A stretch of DNA of 5,474 nucleotides, taken from positions 1 through 5,474 of the forward strand of contig DBCG01000130.1 in assembly GCA_002292945.1 (NCBI GenBank), written 5' to 3'. The stretch is from Proteobacteria bacterium UBA964. GTDB lineage: Bacteria > Pseudomonadota > Gammaproteobacteria > Steroidobacterales > Steroidobacteraceae. Made by a program: the position numbers and the translations under genes. Of this stretch, positions 1-5,474 are shown piece by piece. Position 1 is the first letter of the stretch. Each line of letters opens with the position of its first letter. The notes under the pieces were generated by a model. That model ran no database searches and was not told where the DNA came from. It saw nothing but the letters and a program-made list of their open reading frames with translations.

Positions 1-924
1 GACAACCTCAACGACTACTACGACCCCGCCCTGAAGCAGGCGCGGCTCGCGCGGCTGCGGGACCTGCCGGGCTTCGCGTTCCAGCGCTTGGATCTCGCCG
101 ACGGGGTGGGGATGCGCGCGCTGTTCGCCGCCGGGGGCTTCGAGCGCGTGGTGCATCTCGGGGCGCAGGCCGGGGTGCGGTATTCTTTGACCAACCCGCA
201 GGTGTACCTCGACAGCAATGTCACCGGCACGCTCAATGTCCTCGAGGGCTGTCGGCACCACGGCGTCGGGCATCTGGTGTTCGCTTCGACGAGCTCGGTC
301 TATGGCCTCAACACCCGCATGCCGTTCTCGCCGCACCATGGCGTCGATCATCCGCTCTCCCTCTACGCCTCCACCAAGCGAGCCGGGGAGCTGCTCTGCC
401 ATAACTACGCGGCGCTCTTCGGCTTGCCGGTCACGGCGCTGCGCTTCTTCACGGTCTACGGGCCTTGGGGTCGGCCGGATATGAGCCCTATGCTTTTTGC
501 GCAAAAGATGCTGGCGGGTCAGCCGATCGATGTCTTCAACGGTGGGCATCACCGACGGGACTTCACCTACATCGACGACATCGTCGAGGGCGTGGTACGC
601 GCTTGCGACCAAGTCGCGACCCCGGATCCCGCCTGGGACAGCGCGGCGCCGGATCCCGCCACGAGCCGCGCGCCGTACCGGATCTACAACATCGGCAACC
701 AATCGCCCGTGGAACTGCTGCGGTTCATCGGTCTTTTGGAGGAGAGCCTCGGCGTGAAGGCCCAGATGAACTTCCTGCCGCTGCAGCCGGGGGACGTTCC
801 GGACACCCTGGCCGACTGCTCGGACCTCGAGCGCGCGGTGGGTTTCCAGCCCTCGACCCCCATCGAGGAGGGGGTTCGGCGTTTCGTCGCGTGGTACCGC
901 GAGTACGACCCGCGGGGGCTATAA
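1..924 (+). CDS. NAD-dependent nucleotide-sugar epimerase, UDP-glucuronate 4-epimerase-like (5' truncated by window)
   Basis: Extended short-chain dehydrogenase/reductase of the GalE/CapI type, expected to interconvert UDP-glucuronate and UDP-galacturonate in the cytoplasm using tightly bound NAD. The frame is open from base 1 and ends at TAA 922-924, giving 307 residues. The first residues, DNLNDYYDPALKQARL, match the segment after the second beta strand in this family, so roughly 30 residues, including the glycine-rich NAD-binding GxxGxxG loop, lie upstream of the window. Visible motifs (numbered from base 1): LGAQAGVRYS at 53-62, STSSVYG at 96-102, the catalytic YxxxK pair Y122/K126 in YASTK, RFFTVYGPWGRPDM at 148-161, RRDFTYIDDIVEGV at 175-188, and IYNIGN at 208-213. 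The RFFTVYGPWGRPDM plus RDFTYIDDIVEGV combination and the LPLQPGDVPDT segment (279-289) are what favour the glucuronate epimerase group over plain GalE. A different UDP-uronate or UDP-hexose substrate cannot be excluded. It is probably the first of four coupled genes visible here, with 7 nt to the next start. Confidence 0.9.
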   Translation, partial: DNLNDYYDPALKQARLARLRDLPGFAFQRLDLADGVGMRALFAAGGFERVVHLGAQAGVRYSLTNPQVYLDSNVTGTLNVLEGCRHHGVGHLVFASTSSVYGLNTRMPFSPHHGVDHPLSLYASTKRAGELLCHNYAALFGLPVTALRFFTVYGPWGRPDMSPMLFAQKMLAGQPIDVFNGGHHRRDFTYIDDIVEGVVRACDQVATPDPAWDSAAPDPATSRAPYRIYNIGNQSPVELLRFIGLLEESLGVKAQMNFLPLQPGDVPDTLADCSDLERAVGFQPSTPIEEGVRRFVAWYREYDPRGL

Positions 925-931
925 TCGCCGG

Positions 932-2131
932 ATGACTGCGCCCCGCCCGACGCCTGCGATGCAGGTGCCCCTGCTCGACCTCAAACCCCAGTACCGGGCC
1001 CTCAAGTCCGAGATCGATGCCGCCATCGAGCGCGTTTGTGACGCCCAAGCCTTCATCTTGGGGCCCGGGGTGCGCGAACTCGAGGCCGCCGTCGCCGCCT
1101 ACAGCGGTTGCAGCCATGGCATCGGGATGTCCTCGGGCACCGATGCTCTGCTCGCGGCGCTCATGGCGCTCGACATCGGCGAGGGCGACGCCGTCATCAC
1201 CTCGCCCTACACTTTCTTTGCGACCGCCGGCACCATCGCCCGTGCCGGCGCGCGATCCTTATTCGTCGACATCGACCCGGCCACTTTCAACCTCGCCCCG
1301 GCGGCGGTCGAGCGGCTGCTGCGCGAAGACTGCGAGCGGCGGGACGGTCGCGTGGTGCACCGCGCCACGGGTACCGTGGTCCGCGCGCTGATGCCGGTGC
1401 ATCTCTATGGGCAGATGGCCGACATGACACCGCTGATGGCCTTGGCGCGCGAGTTCGGCCTGCGGGTCATCGAGGATGCCGCGCAGGCGATCGGTGCGGC
1501 CGATGGCGAGAAGCGTCGCGCCTGCAGCATCGGCGACATCGGCTGCCTGTCGTTCTTTCCGACCAAGAATCTGGGTGCGTTCGGTGATGCAGGCATGTGC
1601 GTCACCAACGACGCCGCGCTCGCGGCGAAGCTCGCGATGGTGCGCGTGCACGGCATGGAGCCGAAGTACTACCACCAGCTCGTAGGCGGGAACTTCCGGC
1701 TCGATGAGCTGCAGGCGGTGGTGCTCTCGATCAAGCTCAAGCACCTCGATGCCTGGACGCTCGGTCGGCAGGAGAACGCCTGCTTCTACTACGAGGCCTT
1801 CGAGCGCGCAGGGCTCAAGGGCACGGTGACGCTACCCGCGGCGCTGCCTGGCGTGCGGCACATCTACAACCAGTTCGTGGTGCGGTTCCCGCAGCGCGAT
1901 GCGCTCAAGAAATTCCTCGGCGAGTGCGGCGTGGGCAGCGAGATCTACTACCCCGTGCCGCTGCATCAACAGCAGTGCTTCGCGCCGCTCGGATACCAGA
2001 CCGGTGATTTCCCGGAGTCCGAGCGCGCCGCCGCCGAGACGCTGGCGCTGCCGATCTTCCCGGAGCTCTCGCGCGGGCAGTTGCAGTATGTCGTCGACTG
2101 CATCGCGCACTTCTACGCCCATCATGGCTGA
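932..2131 (+). CDS. DegT/DnrJ/EryC1/StrS-family PLP-dependent sugar aminotransferase
   Basis: Fold-type I, PLP-dependent aminotransferase that transfers an amino group, usually from glutamate, to a keto group on a nucleotide-linked sugar. It is a 399-residue protein, near the usual family length of 370-400. The N-terminus carries VPLLDLKPQYRALK (12-25) and the FILGPGVRELE segment (41-51). SSGTDAL (67-73) forms the phosphate-binding turn. PVHLYGQ (155-161) precedes EDAAQAIGA (181-189), whose D182 should contact the PLP ring nitrogen. SFFPTKNLGAFGDAGM (207-222) supplies the Schiff-base lysine K212. NFRLDELQA (254-262) and SEIYYPVPLHQQ (336-347) are further family hallmarks. ATG 932 follows a weak GGGGG tract at 914-918. 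An in-frame ATG at 959 (residue 10) would give the more typical family N-terminus MQVPLLDL, so the first nine residues are uncertain. General resemblance is to WbpE-like aminotransferases, but substrate and regiochemistry cannot be assigned from sequence alone. Its 3' end overlaps pgi by 8 nt. Confidence 0.93.
   Translation: MTAPRPTPAMQVPLLDLKPQYRALKSEIDAAIERVCDAQAFILGPGVRELEAAVAAYSGCSHGIGMSSGTDALLAALMALDIGEGDAVITSPYTFFATAGTIARAGARSLFVDIDPATFNLAPAAVERLLREDCERRDGRVVHRATGTVVRALMPVHLYGQMADMTPLMALAREFGLRVIEDAAQAIGAADGEKRRACSIGDIGCLSFFPTKNLGAFGDAGMCVTNDAALAAKLAMVRVHGMEPKYYHQLVGGNFRLDELQAVVLSIKLKHLDAWTLGRQENACFYYEAFERAGLKGTVTLPAALPGVRHIYNQFVVRFPQRDALKKFLGECGVGSEIYYPVPLHQQQCFAPLGYQTGDFPESERAAAETLALPIFPELSRGQLQYVVDCIAHFYAHHG
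2124..2131 (+). other. 8-nt gene overlap ATGGCTGA (aminotransferase stop / pgi start)
   Basis: The pgi start ATG (2124-2126) lies five bases upstream of the end of the aminotransferase, whose stop is TGA 2129-2131. With no visible ribosome binding site in the preceding 30 bases, this arrangement fits translational coupling by re-initiation, tying Pgi output to that of the sugar aminotransferase. Confidence 0.75.
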
Positions 2132-3713
2132 GTCCGCGCTCGAGACCGCCTGGGCTGCGCTCGCGCAGCACCGGGCGCGGCTGGCGACGCAGCGGACGGC
2201 GGATTTCTTTGAGGACCCGCAGCGCTTCGAGCGTTGTTCGGTGTCGGCTGCGGGCCTGCTGCTCGACTATTCCCGTCAACCGGTCGATGCGGCAGCGTTG
2301 GCGGCGCTCGGCGAGCTCGCCGATGCCGCAGGCTTGGCGGATGCCATCGCGGCGATGTTCCGCGGCGAGGCCATCAACACCACCGAGGGCCGGGCGGCGC
2401 TGCATGTCGCGCTGCGTCAGCCGCGGGGGGCGCAGATCGGCGGCGCGGCGATCGAGGCCGAGGTGCTCGCCGAGCGCACGCGTATGCTGGCGTTCGCGGA
2501 GTCCATCCGCAGGGGCGGCCGCTTTGATACGGTCATCAATATCGGCATCGGTGGCTCGGACCTCGGGCCTGCCATGGCCGCGCAGGCGCTGCGGCATTTC
2601 AGGGGCGGGGCGAGCGCTGGGGCGCACCGCTTGCCCGCGGTGCACTTCGTGGCCAATGTCGATGGCTGTGCGCTCTCCGATCTTCTGGAGACCGCAGACC
2701 CCGCGCGTACGCTCTTCATCGTCTGCTCCAAGACCTTTACCACCCAAGAAACCCTCGCCAATGCGCGTACGGCGCGTGCCTGGATCGCCGGGCGGCTGAG
2801 CGAGGCGGCCGTGCCGACGCATTTTGCGGCGGTGTCTGTCAATGCTGCCGCGATGGACGCTTTCGGCATCCACCCCGACCAACGGTTTCGGATGTGGGAT
2901 TGGGTGGGCGGGCGCTACTCGATGTGGTCGTCGATCGGCGTGTCGCTCGCGATCGCCATCGGCGCCGCGAACTTCGAGGCGCTGCTCGCCGGCGCGCACG
3001 CGATGGATCGACATTTCCGCGAGGCGCCCTTCGGCGAGAATCTGCCTGTGCGGATGGCGCTGCTCGGGGTGTGGAATATCGATCTCGTCGGGCTGCCGAC
3101 GCTCGCGGTGCTGCCCTATGACTCGCGCCTCGCCCGTTTCCCGGCGTTCCTGCAGCAGCTCGACATGGAGAGCAACGGCAAGCGGGTCACGCGCGACGGC
3201 GGTCCAGTCGCACACGGCACTGCGCCGGTGGTCTGGGGCGAGCCCGGCAACGAGGCGCAGCATTCGTTCTTCCAGATGCTGCACCAGGGGAAACCCCGTG
3301 CGGCGATCGACTTGCTGGTCGGGATGCAGTCATCGTGTGGCCGTGAGGACCATCAAACACTGGCGATCGCCAACGCCCTCGCGCAGGCTGAGGCCTTTCT
3401 GCACGGCCGACGCGGCGAGGGCGTCACGCCCCATCAGGTCCACGAGGGCGACCGACCGGTGTCGCTGCTGCTGTTCGATCGGCTGGACCCGGCTACGCTC
3501 GGTGCCTTGGTCGCGCTCTACGAGCATAAGGTCTATGCCCAGAGCGTGATCTGGGGCATCAACGCGTTCGACCAGTTCGGTGTCGATCTCGGCAAGCAGA
3601 TCGCAACTACGGTGTTACCGCTGCTGCAGGCAGAGACGATCGAGGCGACGGTGTCGCCCTCGCTGCGCGGGCTGTTGGGCGCCGTCCGTGCGCGGCGTGG
3701 GGGTGTCCCGTGA
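2124..3713 (+). CDS. pgi: glucose-6-phosphate isomerase
   Basis: Cytoplasmic enzyme interconverting glucose-6-phosphate and fructose-6-phosphate; 529 residues against 549 in E. coli. It aligns along its whole length with the proteobacterial long-form PGI, from DFFEDPQRFERCSV (27-40) onward. Phosphate-site motifs are GIGGSDLGP (141-149) and SKTFTTQET (202-210). The first PGI signature is DWVGGRYSMWSSIG (259-272) with R264. The catalytic residues expected from rabbit PGI are all present: E349 in DMESNGK, H380 in AQHSFFQ, and K491 in FDQFGVDLGK. Oddities are Asp488 where nearly all family members I recall have Glu, Phe485 for the usual Trp, and GNEAQH where GTNGQH or GTNAQH is common. ATG 2124 was chosen because it gives the family-length N-terminus; the frame is open further upstream to 1899, but that part lies inside the aminotransferase. 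No Shine-Dalgarno sequence is visible before ATG 2124, so translation probably depends on ribosomes finishing the aminotransferase. Its neighbours suggest a dedicated role in precursor supply for polysaccharide, though it could also be the cell's only pgi. Confidence 0.96.
   Translation: MAESALETAWAALAQHRARLATQRTADFFEDPQRFERCSVSAAGLLLDYSRQPVDAAALAALGELADAAGLADAIAAMFRGEAINTTEGRAALHVALRQPRGAQIGGAAIEAEVLAERTRMLAFAESIRRGGRFDTVINIGIGGSDLGPAMAAQALRHFRGGASAGAHRLPAVHFVANVDGCALSDLLETADPARTLFIVCSKTFTTQETLANARTARAWIAGRLSEAAVPTHFAAVSVNAAAMDAFGIHPDQRFRMWDWVGGRYSMWSSIGVSLAIAIGAANFEALLAGAHAMDRHFREAPFGENLPVRMALLGVWNIDLVGLPTLAVLPYDSRLARFPAFLQQLDMESNGKRVTRDGGPVAHGTAPVVWGEPGNEAQHSFFQMLHQGKPRAAIDLLVGMQSSCGREDHQTLAIANALAQAEAFLHGRRGEGVTPHQVHEGDRPVSLLLFDRLDPATLGALVALYEHKVYAQSVIWGINAFDQFGVDLGKQIATTVLPLLQAETIEATVSPSLRGLLGAVRARRGGVP
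3699..3705 (+). promoter_or_regulatory. yjbH: Shine-Dalgarno-like GGGGGTG for yjbH
   Basis: A G-rich tract inside the last codons of pgi ends six bases before GTG 3710, the normal distance for a ribosome binding site. It helps decide for GTG 3710 over ATG 3734. The competing tract GAGGGCGGG at 3712-3720 ends 13 bases before ATG 3734, which is longer than usual. The match to the anti-Shine-Dalgarno sequence is partial, so this is suggestive only. Confidence 0.45.
3710..3713 (+). other. 4-nt gene overlap GTGA (pgi stop / yjbH start)
   Basis: The pgi stop TGA (3711-3713) overlaps the proposed yjbH start GTG (3710-3712), a classic start-stop overlap of coupled genes in one transcript. It depends on GTG 3710 being the real start; with ATG 3734 the genes would instead be separated by 20 bases, still too little room for a terminator. 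Confidence 0.65.
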
Positions 3714-5474
3714 GGGCGGGTCGACGGCATTGCATGGCGCTCCGGTTGCTGTGCGGTCTGATGCTCACTGCCATGACGGCGCCGGCCGTGGCGGTCGCGC
3801 AGGTCAATGATTTCGGGGTGGGCGGCATCCTCGACATCCCGAGTGCGCGCATGAACCCCGAGGACGAACTCACGGTGACCTATTCCCGCAAGGACGTCGC
3901 CGACATCTACGCCATCGGCTATCAGGTGCTGCCGCGGGTGGAGGCGAGCTTTCGCTACACTATTTTCAATGCAAGAGGGATCTCGCCAATACCGGGCACA
4001 GAGTGTGTGGCCAATGCCAGTTATTGCGATGGCCTTCGCGATCGCAGCTTCGAGGTGAAACTTAAGTTGCTAGAGGAGTCCGATTACCTCCCGGATGTGT
4101 CGGTGGGTATCCGTGACCTTTTGGGCACCGGTGCGTGGGGTTCGGAGTATCTGGTCGCCTCGAAGCGGATCGGCGAGAACCTGGATGTGACCGCCGGCAT
4201 CGGTTGGGGGCGGTTGGCCGAGCGTTCGGTCGCGAGTAATCCGTTGATCCAGCTCGATTCGGCGTTCGGCGTGCGCGAGTCGGATGTCGGATTAGGCGGC
4301 ACGGTGTCGTTGAAGTCGTTTTTTCGTGGTCCCGATATCGGCGCCTTCGGCGGTCTCCGTTACCGCATCCCGCAATGGCGGGTCGATCTGCTAGCCGCCT
4401 ACAACAGTGACAGTTATGCGCGTGAACGGTCGTTCGGCACCATACCTGACGCAGATCCCTTGAGTTTCGGCGTCGAGTGGGAAGCGACGCCCGGCGTACG
4501 CCTCGCCGCCAGTTGGCAGCAGGGCAACCAGTTTGCCCTCAAGATCAGTGCCTCGCTGAATAATGGGCAGACCTCGCCGCGTAAGCGTCCGAACGGCTTC
4601 GGAGCGGCCCGTGTACCGCTCGAGCCGGCGACGGAGTTCGAACGCGGGGTCGAGTGGTGGCCGCGTATGGTGCAGGACGCCGAGGCTTCGGGTGTCTTGG
4701 TGCGCGAGGTGAAGGAATCCCCGCAGGGTTCGCTGCAGGTCCGTTACGTCAATCAGACCTTCCAAGAGGAGGCCGATGCCGTGCGTCGGGTGCTGACGCT
4801 CACGGAGTTGTATGTGCCGACGCGGGTGACCGAAGTGCTCGCGACCGGTGAGTCTATGGGTCTTCCGACCCATACGGTGCGCTACCGCCGCCCGAATCTC
4901 GAGTCGTCGGCGCTGTTGCAGCAGCCGGGACGGATCGAGTTGTTGCCGCCGCAGACGATCGAAGCGCCGGATCATGTGCGCGATTTCCGTTATCCGAACG
5001 GGTCACTCAATGTGGGACTCAACGCTCGGCTATACATTATGGATCCGGATTTTCCGCTGCTGTACCAGGTGTCGGCGGTTGTAGATGGTGCGGTGGATCT
5101 CGGTGACGGCTGGGGTGTGAACGGTCGTTGGGTGCAGAACATTAAGAGTCAGTTCGATCGGATCGAGCGCGACGGCAGTTCCGCACTGCCGCCCGTGCGC
5201 ACGGATCTCAAGAAATACCTGCAGCAAGGCAAGAGCGGCATCGACAGTCTGGCGCTCGTCAAACGCGGCAAGTTGCGGGACGACCTGTACTACCAGATGT
5301 ACGGCGGCATCCTCGAGGAGATGTACTCGGGCGTGGGTGGCGAGATCCTCTGGCGGCCGTTCGATCGACCCTTCGCGATCGGTGCGAACTTGAACGGCGT
5401 GGTACAGCGCGAGTACGACAAAGGTTTCGGGGTGCTCGATTATCAGACGTTGACCGGTCATGTGAGCCTGTATT
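3710..5474 (+). CDS. yjbH: YjbH-like outer-membrane exopolysaccharide biosynthesis protein (3' truncated by window)
   Basis: Member of the YjbH/GfcD (DUF940) family, outer-membrane proteins required for exopolysaccharide or group 4 capsule production in E. coli; the exact biochemical role is unsettled. The frame is open from GTG 3710 to the window end, 588 codons, against about 700 in E. coli YjbH, so roughly 110 residues are missing. An export signal is evident: basic RAGRR (2-6), a hydrophobic stretch (13-29), and likely cleavage after AVAVA at residue 30. The family start GVGGILDIPSARM follows. RSFEVKLKLLEES (112-124), LGTGAWGSEYLVASKR (138-153) and GIGWG (163-167) are strand-rich family hallmarks. 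A more globular central part spans about 310-425. The C-terminal block YYQMYGGILEEMYSGVGGEI (527-546) and TGH (582-584) are also characteristic. GTG 3710 overlaps the pgi stop as GTGA and has GGGGG six bases upstream; ATG 3734 is the alternative but leaves a weaker basic signal start. C99 and C106 could form a disulfide in an exported loop. Codon use is less GC-biased than in the three upstream genes. Confidence 0.92.
   Translation, partial: MRAGRRHCMALRLLCGLMLTAMTAPAVAVAQVNDFGVGGILDIPSARMNPEDELTVTYSRKDVADIYAIGYQVLPRVEASFRYTIFNARGISPIPGTECVANASYCDGLRDRSFEVKLKLLEESDYLPDVSVGIRDLLGTGAWGSEYLVASKRIGENLDVTAGIGWGRLAERSVASNPLIQLDSAFGVRESDVGLGGTVSLKSFFRGPDIGAFGGLRYRIPQWRVDLLAAYNSDSYARERSFGTIPDADPLSFGVEWEATPGVRLAASWQQGNQFALKISASLNNGQTSPRKRPNGFGAARVPLEPATEFERGVEWWPRMVQDAEASGVLVREVKESPQGSLQVRYVNQTFQEEADAVRRVLTLTELYVPTRVTEVLATGESMGLPTHTVRYRRPNLESSALLQQPGRIELLPPQTIEAPDHVRDFRYPNGSLNVGLNARLYIMDPDFPLLYQVSAVVDGAVDLGDGWGVNGRWVQNIKSQFDRIERDGSSALPPVRTDLKKYLQQGKSGIDSLALVKRGKLRDDLYYQMYGGILEEMYSGVGGEILWRPFDRPFAIGANLNGVVQREYDKGFGVLDYQTLTGHVSLY

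Noticed and set aside
615..660. Direct repeat: CCGGATCCCGCC at 622-633 and 649-660, 27 bases apart and in frame, encoding PDPA twice in the epimerase
   Set aside because: The surrounding loop (PDPAW...PDPATS...APY) resembles the usual loop in UDP-glucuronate epimerases before YNIGN, so the repeat is most simply family sequence with GC-rich codons rather than a recent duplication.
1899..2123. Upstream extension of the pgi frame
   Set aside because: The added 75 residues are Ser/Arg-rich, unlike any PGI N-terminus, and lie within the aminotransferase. ATG 2124 gives the normal PGI length.
1905..3284. Long open frame (459 codons) on the minus strand opposite pgi and the end of the aminotransferase
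   Set aside because: It lies antisense to two clearly recognisable genes, its translation is rich in Arg, His and Ala with no family resemblance, and long spurious antisense frames are usual in GC-rich coding DNA.
3749..3754. Possible lipoprotein cysteine (C15) in the YjbH signal region
   Set aside because: The preceding residues RLL do not fit a lipobox, which needs a small residue such as Ala or Gly just before Cys. A signal-peptidase I site after AVAVA fits better.
4391..4975. Minus-strand open frame of 194 codons opposite yjbH
   Set aside because: It is a shadow of the yjbH coding frame, with composition typical of antisense reading and no recognisable domain.
5030..5461. Minus-strand open frame of 143 codons opposite the end of the visible yjbH
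   Set aside because: The sense frame carries conserved YjbH motifs through this whole stretch, and the antisense translation shows no family features.

Overview
The window is a gap-free stretch of an exopolysaccharide/capsule-type gene cluster, all on the + strand. It comes from a GC-rich, Gram-negative, proteobacterium-like organism. The Gram-negative reading rests on the last gene, a YjbH-type outer-membrane exopolysaccharide protein with an export signal. The phylum is inferred from protein character only; genus and species cannot be read from the sequence.

Layout: (1) 1-924, the C-terminal 307 residues of an extended-SDR nucleotide-sugar epimerase, most like UDP-glucuronate 4-epimerase, with its N-terminus outside the window. 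(2) 932-2131, a complete DegT/DnrJ/EryC1/StrS-family sugar aminotransferase (399 aa). (3) 2124-3713, a complete glucose-6-phosphate isomerase, pgi (529 aa). (4) 3710-5474, a YjbH-like outer-membrane exopolysaccharide protein (588 codons visible, C-terminus outside the window). The junctions are a 7-nt gap, an 8-nt overlap and a 4-nt GTGA overlap, so the four genes look like one translationally coupled operon. No intergenic region is long enough for a conventional terminator or regulatory region, and there are no RNA genes, mobile elements or CRISPR arrays.

How they may work together (inference): Pgi interconverts glucose-6-P and fructose-6-P, the branch point feeding UDP-glucose/UDP-glucuronate on one side and UDP-GlcNAc or GDP-mannose on the other. 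The epimerase would turn UDP-glucuronate into UDP-galacturonate. The aminotransferase would add an amino group to a keto-sugar nucleotide. YjbH would act at the outer membrane in secretion or maturation of the polymer. This suggests an acidic polysaccharide containing a uronic acid and an amino sugar.

The most notable point is pgi fused by overlap directly to yjbH. In E. coli K-12 the yjbEFGH exopolysaccharide operon also lies just downstream of pgi, but here yjbE, yjbF and yjbG are absent between the two. I do not see a clearly undescribed system; the rest is recognisable polysaccharide machinery.
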